From Codonopsis lanceolata (lineage: Eukaryota; Streptophyta; Magnoliopsida; Asterales; Campanulaceae), in contig CM028377.1 of the NCBI GenBank assembly GCA_013146195.2, positions 3,720,001 through 3,784,000 of the forward strand: 64,000 bases of DNA. Direction: 5' to 3'. The position numbers and the translations under genes are program-made. The notes below the pieces were generated by a model. It saw only the letters and a list, made by a program, of their open reading frames with translations, was not told the DNA's origin and searched no databases. Positions 11,287 to 23,190 of the stretch are shown here, piece by piece (positions within the stretch are counted from its first letter, which is position 1; each line of letters opens with the position of its first letter).

Positions 11287-11775
11287 GGGAAATTTATCTT
11301 TTTGACCATCGTATTATTGTCAACTACCCGATTTGACCAACCACATTTCATAACTCTCAAATTGACCATTGTACTAAATAAGTTGGTAGGTTTTGGTCCA
11401 TACCATTAACGGGGCATCCAATTTTTTAACGGGCGTGCTGAGTTGGGCTAACTGAGGTTATGTCCTGCTTGCGTGGACCTTTTTTATTTTTAAAATTGTA
11501 ATATCCATCGTGGAACATAGAATACAGGATTTGGTAGGAAAATTTTATTTCCCCCAACAGACAAACAACCTCAAACGCGAAGGAAGAAACTAGGGTTCTT
11601 CCCACGCCCAATTTGCAGTCCCTGATTCGTGAAGTGAACTGAAGATTTGTTTGTTTACTTGAAGATTAGTAAGAGTCAGGTATGTTTCTTTTAGTTTTCT
11701 TTGTTCGGAAAAGTTAGAGTTCTTCACTCGTTGGATTTGCGATTTTCAATTCGAAACAAGTTTTGTCTTTTCTGA
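11287..11775 (+). repeat. MULE left terminal inverted repeat
   Basis: Collinear with the reverse complement of 16813-17070 plus 19031-19228. It includes a 5' leader and a splice donor (AGTCAG/GTATGTTTC at 11680) that are conserved in the opposite TIR. Each TIR therefore appears to supply the transcribed leader for the gene it faces. Confidence 0.88.
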
Positions 11776-11868
11776 ATTTAGGAGTTTCTACTTCATTTGT
11801 ATCTTCGAAAATTCAATTATTCACTAAAAAACTAAGGTATTATGTCGTTGTTTTTTATTACTTGCAGA

Positions 11869-12296
11869 ATGGACCGACCAATTTTTAAAGACAAACAACT
11901 GGAATCAAATGACTGCAATTTCAATAAGGTTTGCTATTGTGGTGTTAAAGCACCTATGTGGACATCTTGGAGTGTTGAGAACCCAAGTAGAAGGTTCATT
12001 ACATGTCCAAACTATAAAGTTAGCTTTTGTTTTTAATTATATTTAGATGCTAATTGATTTTTAATTATATTTGTTTTGAATCCTAGGATCAAGGTAAGCA
12101 CTGTGATTTTTTCACTTAGGTTGACCCTGCACTGCCTGAGAGATCGAAAAGAATGGTCATTTGTGGACGGCTGAGATCACAAATAGTGGAACTGAAGCAT
12201 GAAGTTGAGAAAGTGGAAATGCAATTCAATCAAGTGGCTGGCCAAATTGAAAATGTGAAGAAAAAAAAAGGTAAAACTGGAACAAGGATTTCGTAA
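11869..12296 (+). pseudogene. GRF zinc-finger protein gene of the MULE (one in-frame stop)
   Basis: A leader intron runs from the donor in the TIR (11680) to an acceptor at 11867, just before ATG 11869. Coding exon 1 (11869-12018, 50 codons) ends at a GT; the second begins at 12087 after TCCTAG and ends at TAA 12294-12296. The product fits a GRF zinc finger: C22-x-C24-G25, N38-P39-x-R41-R42-F43, C46-P47, then C56-x-F58-F59 and D63, followed by a basic coiled-coil-like tail of heptads (about residues 75-110). Codon 61 is TAG (12117-12119) where the family has Trp. GRF fingers bind nucleic acid in other proteins. Its role in this element is unknown; a MudrB-like accessory function is only a guess. 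Confidence 0.75.
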
Positions 12297-13071
12297 GGCA
12301 AAAGATAGAGAGCACTAGTATTTGTGGGCACTGTTCATAACTTGGACAATGGTTATTGGCCTGATAATTGCAATGACCAAAGGCAAAACAATTTCCAAAC
12401 AATTTGTTGCTTCCTTAGTGTTTAAGTGTAGTGCATTAAGTGTAGTGTATTATATGAAAAGTTTCAGTGGATTAAGTTTCAATGTAGTGCAATAGAAAGT
12501 TTAGTAAGTTTCAGTGTACCGATGGATATTGTGAGGTTAATGTTAATGTATTGCTTTTGTTTGTCAGACTGAAATGTGTTTCTCTATTTTAATGAAAATA
12601 TATTGTGAGATTAATGTTATTGTATTACTGAAGCAGCAGCAACATCAACATGCCTATGGAGGAAATCAATATCATTGTTGACAATTTCATTTTTGTTTTA
12701 TGGCTCTGTTTTGATGGAAATGTATGCTCTTTTCTATTGCAATGCCATTGCTGAGAAATATACAATGTTATGTTAATGTATTGATGTGGTTGTTGTTGCT
12801 CTATATTTCAAGGTATATGTGCTGCTAAATAAATGTAATACATTTCTATCACCAACTAAAAGTAATTGGGCATTCATTTATATCACCAACCAAAAGATAT
12901 TTTCATTCATTGATAATCACCAACCAAACATCAAAAACATCATATGTTAAGTTACTGAATGCCTTGATGATACAACATTTCTATCACCAACCAAAAGAAA
13001 GTAATGTTCATAGACATCATCATAAATATACATGATAACCATGTTCAATAGAAGGACTAGTAAGGTTATCA
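12297..13071. other. MULE internal non-coding region between convergent genes
   Basis: AT-rich, with no long frame. It lies between the 3' ends of the GRF gene and the transposase gene, so it probably holds both 3' untranslated regions. Short repeats such as atcaccaaccaaa and ttgtattactgaagcagcag are seen. Confidence 0.5.
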
Positions 13072-16000
13072 AATATCACATTTCTTCTTCAACCTTTTAA
13101 GCATTGGTGATTGGGTACTACTTGGTGGAGGGTTCATCGGTGCTTGGCTACTTTGAGAAGGACCAGTCAAAGGCAACTCAACCTCATTGTCTTGCACCTG
13201 ACTGGCAATTGTAACCTTCTTGCCATGCCAATACAGAGTTTTTGAAGTTGGATTTGTTATGGCAGCAGTTGTTGGGGCTCTAGTAGTGGTTGTTGGCAAG
13301 GGAACTAAGCAAGTATTGCTCTGTAAGTAAAGACCACAATTTATTAGCAAAAGACCAACAAAACAATTTTGATTAATGTATCTACTAGGGGATCTGAGCA
13401 AGTTTTTTTGCAATATATATAGTGTTGGACATAACAATCTTACCACAATGTATGCATCTCCACTATTTTGATTAATTTATGTACCAAACCCTACTGGCAC
13501 ATTCCTTCTAGGCTTAAGTTTGGAAGGCCTCCCAAGCCTTCCTTTCTGCTTATTTCCTACAACTGGTTCCTCCTGAACTGGTTCCTCTTGCATTACCTCA
13601 ACTGGAATTTGTTCCACTTGCTCAATAAATGGTACATCAGTGTTAACATCAACTTCCACTTCCACTTCAGAATTCAATCTAAAAAACATGAGTCATAAAG
13701 TAGTTTGTCCGTAAATTGAAGGTTAATAAATCATTACATCAAAAAAAAATTTCTCATAGATTTCTTACCTTGCTTTTTGTTTGCTTTTACTTTACTTTTT
13801 TCTTCTCAACTGCAATACAAGATCATCTTCCACTCTTGCATTCCTACAAGTTTTTGCATTGTGATCATCTCCATTGCAATTAGTGCATCTCATTTTCCTT
13901 CCTTTTCTGGAAATTTAATTGGGGTTCTTCTTGGGTGGAGGTTTTTCACCTTCTTCCCTTATTCTATTATACTTTAGCTTTCCAGGCATTCTTGTGAGGA
14001 TTGGAGGTGAGACTTTCTCGTTTGCAAACTTCTTCCACTGATTGACTCCATTAAGATGTTTCAATGGAAATTGGTAAGCCTTAAACTGGTTGTCTTTTAG
14101 GAACCAATGATTTACATAGTTATCAGGATCATCCCCAATGAAGTAAATTGCACATATTAAATGTGTGCAAGGGATGCCTGATAATTTCCAAAGCCTACAA
14201 CTACGTACCCTTTCAACCAAGTCAACAGTGTACCCATTCAAGCCCTTCTTGACTTCAAATTGGTTGTGACCATTTTTCTCAGTACTCCATTCCCTATATC
14301 CATCTTTCAAAATTTCCATCTTTTTTCTTATTCTAGGACAAGCCTTGTCTTCTAGCCTCATAAACAATTGATGTTTCTCAACTAACCTACACATCACATC
14401 CACCCTTATGTCTTCTAACATACGGATAATTGGTTTACTCCTAGCTTCTAAAAGGTATGAGTTAAATGACTCAGCCATATTGTTTTCTACACTATCACAG
14501 TTACTATTACATGAAAAATATGCCCTGCACCACTTACTAGGATCCTTTGAAATTAAATGTTGCCAAGCTAGTATACTTATATCTTTGATCTCTGCCATGA
14601 AGTTATGAGCCTCCTTTACTGTCCCAGATTTTACTACTTTCCAGAATAAATTCCTAAGTTGTACCCTAGTGTAGTGCTTCCTAAAGTTGGCATATACATG
14701 TCTGGCACAATTTCTGACTTCTACTTCAGGAAATATGGCGTCCATTGTATTTAGAAGTCCCTGATTCATTAAAAATGTAAAGACCACAATTATATCTGTA
14801 AGATATTAATATATGCAGGAAGAAATTATTGCATTTCTGACATAAAGCCATACCTTTTGTTGATCTGTTATAAGAGTCAGGCCATTACCATTGTTATTCC
14901 CTATGTCATTGCTGAGTAGTTGAAGGAACCAAGTCCAAGTACTTATGCTCTATGTGTTCACTATAGCCCATTCTATAAGGAAGAAATTGTTGTTTCCATC
15001 CCTACCCACAGCAAAAAGTAGTTGGCCCTTGCAAAACCCCTTCAAGAAATAACCATCAAGACCAATCATATGCCTACAACTTACAGTCCATCCCATTATT
15101 ATTGCAGCAAAACACACAAAAAACCTATCAAACATAAACTCCCCTGATGACAAACACCTTTGAGTTTCAAAAACTATTGTGCTCCTAGTATTGCTTCTTT
15201 TTAGTTCATATACATAGTCATACAACTTACTGTAATGTTCTTTCAAAGCTACTTTCACCTCATTCAATGCATGTCTTCTAGCCCTTACACATTGCTTGAT
15301 AGTCAAATCAACCTTGTACTGCTTCAATATGTAAGTTTTCATTCTTTCAACTTCCACCTAGGATAATTCCTTATCTCAGTTGCGCACATCTTGGCTATCC
15401 AAGCTGTACCAGCAATTTTCAGCTTAAACTTCCTCACACACTTGTGGATATCTCTAAAAGATTTGATCTGGATTGAGCTTTCTTTCTGCATCATGCTAGC
15501 ATAAAGCCTCTAGTTGCATCGAGGTTGCCTACACACAACTAACAATCTTATCTTTTCATTTTTGCCCATTTTATATCATAACCATTATTAGCTGCATAAC
15601 AGGACATACAATGCTTTAGTTGGACAGTTCTGGAAAACCTCATTCCAAGGGTTGGCATCATGTGGTCCCATTTAGTTGTAGGGTCAAACACAGGGTAGTG
15701 TGTCAAAACATCTAGCTCATTATCATTTTCATCATCACTATCAAAGTGGGGGGAATCATAGTCAGTAGAGTCCACATATTCACTATCGTACCCATTAGTA
15801 TCCATTTCACCTCCAAAATTCCTAATGTGTCCCATGTAGGCATCATTATCTACTGTTGGGATATGATGGCTGGCTGTATTTGGACTGGTGGGTTCAGCAT
15901 GTGGTGGTCCATCACTAGGGGGGTTCAAATGTTCCTCTTCAAAATTAAATATAGGGGGAGTCACATTTTCTATAGGTTGGGTCACATCAACTTCTTTTTT

Positions 16001-16450
16001 CCTCTTGTTAGCAATTAATTTCTCTCTAAAATAAACAACCTCATCTTCATCTTCACTTATATGATCCAAGCTAGCCACATTATCTTTAGGTTTTTCACTA
16101 CCATTATAATCAGGATCCTCATAATCAGAATCATTATCATTGGCCTCCCTAGAATTTTCATGCTCAACATATATGTTAATATATTGATGGGTACCTCTAC
16201 CAACATCTACTAAATCCTTAATGTTTTCATCACACCACACAAGCCTAAGCCCATCATCCATGCTATAGTCTGGCATATTGTAGTGTATTTTCTCAATTGG
16301 CTTTTTACAATGTGATTTAATCAATCTTTTCAACCCAGAAAATGTTAAGATCTCACAACATATATCCCTATACCTTACCAAAACAACCATATCATAATGT
16401 CTAACTGGAGTAGTCCTAATTATCCCATCAAAGTGAATGCACAAAGCCAT
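13072..16450 (-). pseudogene. MURA-type MULE transposase, broken
   Basis: Domains read from right to left. The likely start is ATG 16450 (MALCIHFDGI). A PB1-like N-terminus and acidic linker follow, then the MuDR plant DNA-binding domain (LGMRFSRTVQLKHCM, near 15640). The transposase core is at 14854-15357 (HMIGLDGYFLKG, LLFAVGRDGNNN) and continues after an intron (14761-14853) with VRNCARHVYANFRK. A SWIM finger (CRLWKLSGIPCTHLICAIYF, about 14145-14205) and a CCHC knuckle (CTNCNGDDHNAKTC, 13845-13886) follow. After an intron at 13679-13768 come GRPSKLKPRR and a C-terminal exon to 13072. Breaks: a frameshift near 15548, TAG for the expected Trp near 15515, a frameshift at 15358, stops near 14945 and 13915. 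Family assignment is firm; exon ends are inferred. Confidence 0.88.
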
Positions 16451-16812
16451 AGTTTCAATCATTCTACATGGAAGGAAACAAACCAAAAAAATGACTACTA
16501 CGATAAACAATTGGGAAAAGGGAGACATTACACATGCCTAATTGACACAAGTGTTCCAGGTTTTTTGCAAAAGTTCAAAAACTACAATATAAAAATTGGT
16601 GATGGGGAGACAAACACAGACAAAGCTTTACAGAAAGTTAAAATGGGGGGACCATGAACACTAATTTCAAAGACATCACAAACACATAAACTACAGACAA
16701 AGCACATGACAAAACACAGACAAGACCCTAATTTCAAAACCCATTTCAAACCCCAATCCCTAATTTCAAAAAGCCCTAAATTTGAATGTGTAAACAAATC
16801 TAATTCATACAT

Positions 16813-17070
16813 CAAAAAAGGGCAAAACTTGTTTCGAATTGAAGCTCGCAAATCCAACGAGTGAAGAACCCTAACTTTTCCGAACAAACAAAATTAAAAG
16901 AAACATACCTGACTCTCAGTAATCTTCAAGTAAACGCACAAATCTTCAATTCACTTCACGAATCAGGGACTACGAATTGGGCGTGGGAAGAACCATAATT
17001 TCTTACTTCACGTATGAGGTTGTTTGTTTGTTGAGGAAATAAATTTTCCCACCAAATCCCGTATTAATGT
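16813..17070 (-). repeat. MULE right TIR, inner part
   Basis: The reverse complement of 11525-11775, including the leader and donor GAGTCAGGTATGTTTC on the minus strand (16900-16920), which faces the transposase gene. The outer part of this TIR continues at 19031 after the inserted LTR. Confidence 0.88.
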
Positions 17071-19030
17071 GATGTGCGCAAAAACGCAACTCGGGCAAGA
17101 ATACCCGATCTTATCAAGTAATAAAGTGTACAAAAGTACGAGTTATCGATCCCACAGGGAATGTACGCAATTCTCACTCCAACTAAGTACCAAAATTAGG
17201 CTAACTAATTATATTTGAAGCGAAAAAAATGAATTAAAATCTAAAAATATAAACAACCTAAGAAAGCAATTAAATCTACACTATTGCGGAGGTGGTTTGG
17301 CAAAAACAAATCAAGATAAAAATATATGAGTGCAATATTTTTAGTCTAGCCGGTGTTTAATTTAATCATCATACTGTTTTTATTTAACTCAAGTGTTGGT
17401 AGTCGGGTGTACTATTTTATTCACTATGGGCTCTCGCAACGTATAACAAATCTATCTACAACTCCTAGCTACGTGCTCTCACGTCTTATAACATAGGAGA
17501 AAATAGCCTCATGTGAAAACAATCATCCAATGACTATCTACGCACGATCTCCTCTCGGTCTCACGTAACACAAACAATTATTATAATTGTCGGAATTAAT
17601 AGGACAGGCTCTCGCATCTTATCCTATAATTCTGGTGATCATCTAATGGTTCTCTACGCCATTTAAAGGATGAAAAACACACAATAATAACCAAGCACAT
17701 GGGTAATACTTCACAAAAAGAAATTCTCTAAAAAAATTTACAAATCATGTTGGTAGCCGAGACAAATAAAATTGGCTAACAACGGGCTCTCGCATCTTAT
17801 AGTCAACCCTAACCTCCCCGACCTCGCGAATTGTTAAGGTGGTTCGATCGCGTGTCAAACTGAGTCTCACAATGGCTATCGGTGTGTGTCACAAAACACC
17901 AACTATTAAACTGATTGGTCCGAAATATAAAGGTAGCTCTCGCCGATCGTAAATATTTCTAAAATCATTTAATTAATGGTCAATTAATTAAAGACATTAA
18001 GTTCACAAAATAATAACCAACATGAATGTGTACTAAATGAAGAGATAGATTAGATTAAATCACTACATTTAACATAGAAAAAATAATTGCATTTCCATAA
18101 ATAATTTAAGCATAAACCAATTTATCATTTACAAAATTAATCAACCCAAGAAATTATAACAATTATCTCAAAAGATAGGTTGAAAGAATTAAACCAAATT
18201 AAGAACGAATCCCGAGTTGAAATCATTTGTAGATGCTTCGTTGGCTCTTGATTTGAAGCTCCAAACCTTTAATGGTCGAAGGAGGAATTTTTGGGTAAAA
18301 TGGGGCTGGTGCCCCATTTTGGGAACAATGTCCTGCAATGGGGATTTAGAAAAATGAAAGGAGGAAGGCTGGAAGAAATAAAAGGGAAGCAACAAGAGTG
18401 CACAAGGCTGAGGGGCAAAATTGGAAGCACAAGAGAGAATTAGGGGCAGTTTTGGAAGAAAATAAAGGGCTAGGTCACAGCAGCCTAAGGGGCTCCAAGG
18501 AAAAAGGTTCGCGTCTGCAACCAGGGCTGAAATGGGCGAGAGAGTGAGGGGAAATGGGCTAAAGAGCGGGTTGATGGGCTGGTCATGGACATGGGCTACC
18601 CAAATCCGGAGGAGAGAACGCGTGGGTCAAGCTTGAGCAGGAGGCAGCAGATGGTTACACGTGGCGCCACAGGCTGGCCGACAACTCACAAGAAAAGTTC
18701 CAGCTTTTGCTTCGGTGCCCCTGCAGTTCTTGGAATTGGCGCCACATTCCTTCCCTGCCCAATTCTCTCATATTGGTCCTCAGTTAGTGCGGTTAGACTC
18801 CGTTAAGCCTTAATTTCCTTGGAATATTTAACAGACTTTGACCAAATAATTTCCAATTCAACTTTTCAGCCTGAAATTGCCTCGAACTTTGTGCTGAACA
18901 CCATATAAATACTTGATTATGCATGAAAACCTACATTAAGCACAAAAACACAAATAATAATATTTAACTAAAAATATCACAAAATAGAAGAAAACTCTTT
19001 GGAAAATTTGTGGAAATCTTGGGTTCATCA
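17071..19030 (-). mobile_element. solo Ty3/gypsy LTR (Athila/Tat type) inside the MULE TIR
   Basis: The plus strand starts TGATGTGCGC and ends GGGTTCATCA, so the ends are TGATG/CATCA. It splits the right TIR exactly: the left TIR reads straight through at this point. Flanks taatg and atatg are a degenerate 5-bp duplication. On the minus strand the last ~100 bases (TCCCTGTGGGATCGATAACT...) match the pre-PBS part of Athila/Tat LTRs, similar in layout to the LTR at 56332. No internal domain is present, so it is a solo LTR of 1960 bp. Its G-rich 18400-18800 tract is the likely U3/R part. Confidence 0.75.
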
Positions 19031-19228
19031 ATATGTTCCACGCAAGAAAGACATAACCTCAATTAATCCAACTCATCACGCCCGTTAAAAAATTGGATGC
19101 CCCGTTAACGGCATGGACCAAAACCTACCAACTTGTTTAGTACAATTGTCAATTTGAGAGTTATGAAATGTGGTTGGTTAAATCGGGTAGCTGACAATAG
19201 TAAGATGGTTAAAAAATAATTTTCCCCC
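19031..19228 (-). repeat. MULE right TIR, outer part
   Basis: The reverse complement of about 11287-11510, ending TTTTCCC before the 9-bp duplication acgatataa. Confidence 0.88.
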
Positions 19229-19237
19229 ACGATATAA

Positions 19238-19483
19238 TGAAACCCAACAGTAAATGACCGACTTTGTTTATTGACGGTTAGAGCATATTCATTCATGGGT
19301 TGAAAGTAAATGGGTCTCCTACCTTGATTCATATTCATCGATGACTTCGTGCAAATTTAGACGACACACGGGGACTGCAAATTCATCAACCCATTTTTTT
19401 TCTTGTTTTTGTCCTTTTCTTTTGGTGGCAAGGGTACATTACAATCAAAATTCCCTTCTTGCTCGATAATATCTTTTTTTTTC
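19238..19483. other. short spacer, nothing recognised
   Basis: No frame, repeat boundary or motif is convincing. It contains a T-rich run at 19465-19482 directly before the next element. Confidence 0.5.
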
Positions 19484-20656
19484 TGATGTGATTATAATAC
19501 GATTGCACCCACATTCCTATGATGCATGGTACGCTAGTTACCTTAACCAAGTAGTGGGAATATGCATGTCTTTAGTAGTTTTCCAGTTAACTAGCTAGTT
19601 TGTTCAAATAGTTTAGATTCCTTCAGGAAAAGGGAAATGAAGAAAGTTGCCCAACCTCTACTCTCAAACTCTCCTGTCTGTCCTCTCCCTTATTTTGTTC
19701 TTATCATTGGTATCAGAGTCGGTTCCAACAATGAACCCTCGAAAAAATCCAATGTAGAGTTTTGTAACTACGTTTATGAAACTTTATCCCGCCACGAGTT
19801 GAATTTTGATCAACTTCATGCTTCCATGAAATCTATCCTCGTCAAACTCCATTCTCTGCGCACCAACCGCAAAATCGACATCAACCCATTTATAATTACT
19901 CATATTGAAATGGCCACCGCTATAACCCCCAACGTTGCACCACCCCACCCCCACACCCTAGTTTTGCTACACACAATTATGTGCCTCCTGCTTCCCTCTT
20001 TCCTGGCCGTGGCACACAAGCTGTTGGAATGGGCGAGGAGGCTCAAAAGGTGTGTGCAAAGGTGTACAATACAACAAATGACATGTTTGAGTTTGACAAT
20101 TTTGATGCTTGCATTAATGGACCAAAAGAAAATTAAGTTGGATTCAACTCTTACGTCAGTCAACTATATTTGTGACATGTCTTGTTGAAGTAGTTGACAA
20201 TGGCAGTCCGATAAAATTTGATTTAGTCCATGTTACATGGGGTCTAAGCTTGGGCAAGTATACTACCCTTGCAATTGCCGGAGCGTTTAGCCTTAAAGCT
20301 GGACTCAAGCTAGTTATACCGAGAGGTCAAGCCATGCACAATCAATCATATGTTGCTAAAAGTACCATGGAGCTAGTGTCTTCCAAAGTCTTATTCGGAC
20401 TTTATCCTTGCAGACAAGGATGATGCAAGACGGGAGGAATGATGTGATTATAATACGGTTGCACCCACATTCCCATGATGCATGGTAGTTACCTTAACCA
20501 AGTAGTGGGAATGTGCATATATGTCTTTAGTAGTTTTCCAGTTAACTAGTTTGTTTAAATAGTTTAGATTCTTTGGGAAAAGGGGAATGAAGAAAGTTAC
20601 CCAACCTCTACTCTCAAACTCTCATGTATGTCCTCTCCCTTATTCTGTTCTTATCA
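19484..20656 (+). mobile_element. small non-autonomous LTR retrotransposon (TRIM-sized)
   Basis: Two direct LTRs of ~220 bp (19484-19706 and 20440-20656) both start TGATGTGATTATAATACG and end TTCTTATCA. One base after the first LTR lies TGGTATCAGAGT (19708-19719), a primer-binding site for initiator Met-tRNA. The second LTR is preceded by a purine tract GACGGGAGGAA (20429-20439). The internal 733 bp has short broken frames only. The flanks (ttttc and ttcca) show no exact duplication. Total 1.17 kb with no protein machinery, so it would depend on another element. Confidence 0.85.
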
Positions 20657-21702
20657 TTCCAGTTACTGCAATGATGGATAATTATGGGTTTCAGCTCCGT
20701 TCTTCCGGCGAGGCGGCGAGGGTGACAACGATGGCGATTTGCAGGTTTGGCGCATTGATTTCCAGATTTGGTTTTCTGTGAAATAGAGGGCCTACTTTTC
20801 GCAGAAAGAGATGGAAAATTCTTGGGTATTATCTTGGTTTGTGCTTGTGAACGTGTGTTTGAGGGGGAGAAAGAGAGATCAAATACAAAAATCCTAACTC
20901 ACACAATACGTTTCTTTGCAAAATATTGTACATTATAATTGATTTTTGACTATTTTATTTTAAGGATCAAAAAGTATTCCATAGTTGAACAAGTGCTTCC
21001 ATTCAAATTATTCTCCATGGTCGAAATTCGTAGGGAAAGAGAAGAGTTGTGTATACAAATCATAAATGGCCCTCTATTTTTAGAGAAAATTACTATATTA
21101 CCCCTTTCCAATGTTGAGATTCATGTGACTTGATCTAATGGAAAAAAATAATGAAATTGGACGGAAATATCAATTGTGTCAAAACCTTTCATACATGGAT
21201 CAATAGAGTTAATTTTTTTTCCCCAAAACGACGAATTTGAAAAGTACAGGACGATTGGGGTAATTCGCCGAATTCTCAACGTTATAATATAAGAGATTGT
21301 GCTCGTGGCTATTAATTACATGATATCAACATTGTTTCAAATAACACTATCAGATATTAATTACATCAGATATTAACTGAAACCTACCTTAAGAAAACCT
21401 TGACACCATACCATAGCCAACATGAAGACCTTGTTTTGTAATAAACACTTCCCGTCTACAATAATAAAATATACATAGTTAGGTTTGTAAAACAATAAAT
21501 TTGAAGAAAGTTACAAATAATTTTAAAAATATGTATATAATTGTTTGGAACACGACATGTGGTCCATCGCGATTTGATTAGTTGACGCATCGTATTCGCA
21601 ACGGAGAGGGTAGTCTCCAATGTGATATCACTTGTATGATATCAAATGAAGTACTTGGGTTCAAAACCGTTTTTTGGTTATTTATGTGTCATTGTAATTC
21701 CA
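20657..21702. other. unassigned stretch
   Basis: A short GC-richer piece at 20670-20780 reads as protein (MDNYGFQLRSSGEAARVTTM) but ends in a stop and has no family I recognise. The rest is AT-rich. A captured exon or a Pack-MULE relic is possible, but I could not find inverted ends. Confidence 0.3.
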
Positions 21703-22769
21703 CTAGTCTTTGTGCCCGTGCCTATGGCACGGTGCGAGTAGGGGAGGATTTATTTGTAATTTTATTTAAAAAAACAGATGCGGTACCTTGTTAGATTTTA
21801 TTTATTTGTAATTTTTTTTAAGGAAACAGAGGCAATAGAAATAAAATTACAAATTTGAGGAGGACAACCAGCTTTGCCCTTATACAATTAATAATATTTC
21901 GTTAAAATATAAATTTTTTTTAACACATACACCAAGGGTATTAATTTTTTTAACTTTTTTTTAACAGTGTAACCTGTTTTATATTATAGATTTAGTGTGG
22001 AAGATAGACACTAAACAAATTAATAATTATACATATTATTACTTATTCTATTTTTAAAAATAAAAAATAAAAACAGTTTATCTTTTAGAGTGGTTTTAAT
22101 AACATAAAAAATTGGAAGAATTCCCATTTACAAAATATACTCAGCCTAGATCAATCCATTTCTAGGGGGCGATAAAGAGGCCTATTTGAAATAAGTATGA
22201 ATCAATATAGCCAAGGACTGACATTGACACCTTCGAGAAAAAATACAACTCAAAGGTAACGTGCAATTAGAAAAATCAGTAATAACTTCTTAATATCAAA
22301 GTGCCAGTCCCTAGAAGAGCTGAGGTGTATATACACACTCCAATTGGAAACGTATCGAAAATTAAACCATCAAACTGTGTAATAGATCATGCACCATTAT
22401 CAACTATCACTGGATATAAACATAAAACATACCAATGGATATAAACATAAAACATACCAATGCATTACAGGAACTTTATAACTATCTCAAATGAAAGAGG
22501 TCACGCATAATCTAATCATACCAATGTTTCCTTGACTCGGAATCCGAAACAGGTAGTGACTTAGTAGAAAAGGATCATTGATAAGAACATTCAAACTCCA
22601 AAAGCACTAAAATTTCTAACCAGACCCACATCACAAACAAAGATAAGTCAACTCACTTAAAATGGAATCCCACTTCAACGAAATTATGGTGAAGAAGAAA
22701 TTATGGTGAAGAAGAGAGTGAAAAAGCACTGAAACTCAGAATTTTGCATTCATTATGAAACAGATGAAT

Positions 22770-23190
22770 TCATCGACTGAGCAACAACAAATTGCAAAAA
22801 GGGAGAACAAAAAGCCCAGCTGCCAAATCTCCTTCTCCCAGCCGCTTCTCCTCTCGCCAACGCATCGCCAAGCGAACTCCGCTCCTCCCGCCGCCTTCGT
22901 CTTCTCCGTTCTCCCCACCACCGTCTTCTCCGAACTCAAGTGCTCGCCCAAAGACCGTCCTCCGTCAAATCAAATCGTGCGCCTTCTTCTCCGGGGAAAT
23001 CTACCCCCTTCTTGTTCAATTGTTGGCGTCCACCTCCCCTTCATCTATAATCCAGCCGCCTTCGGCCACCTCCAATCCATCTCCCCTGTCCCCTCCATCT
23101 CCGGCGAATCAACAGTTCACAGCCGGCCACGCAGATGAAAGGGTAGCAGATGAAAGGCTAGAGAGTGAGATGTGGGTTTGGGGTTGAGGA
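22770..23190 (+). other. GC-rich captured host-like segment in the Helitron
   Basis: A sharp rise in GC and a Ser/Pro/Arg-rich open frame in more than one phase suggest a captured 5' UTR/first-exon region, not a functioning protein. Positions 23025-23109 match 59627-59708 inside the Athila-like element (shared ggcgtccacctccccttcat and ccatctccggcgaatc). The source gene cannot be named from sequence alone. Confidence 0.55.

Larger units (their letters stand above)
11287..19228. mobile_element. Mutator-like element (MULE) with two genes
   Basis: The left TIR starts GGGAAATTTATC and the right end is its inverse. The 9-bp acgatataa occurs on both sides (11278-11286 and 19229-19237), the duplication size expected of Mutator. 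TIRs are about 490 bp (11287-11775; 16813-17070 plus 19031-19228). Inside are a MURA-type transposase remnant on the minus strand and a GRF zinc-finger gene on the plus strand, converging towards 12300-13070. Without the solo LTR at 17071-19030 the element is about 6.0 kb. Both genes carry stops, so this copy is not autonomous now. Confidence 0.93.

Noticed and set aside
20690..21260. Pack-MULE with a captured exon
   Set aside because: A GC-rich exon-like piece exists, but I found no matching inverted ends or 9-bp duplication around it.
22755..23187. Two overlapping Ser/Pro/Arg-rich open frames of about 130 residues taken as a host gene
   Set aside because: They lie inside a Helitron, are open in several frames because of GC-rich low-complexity sequence, and show no family motif.
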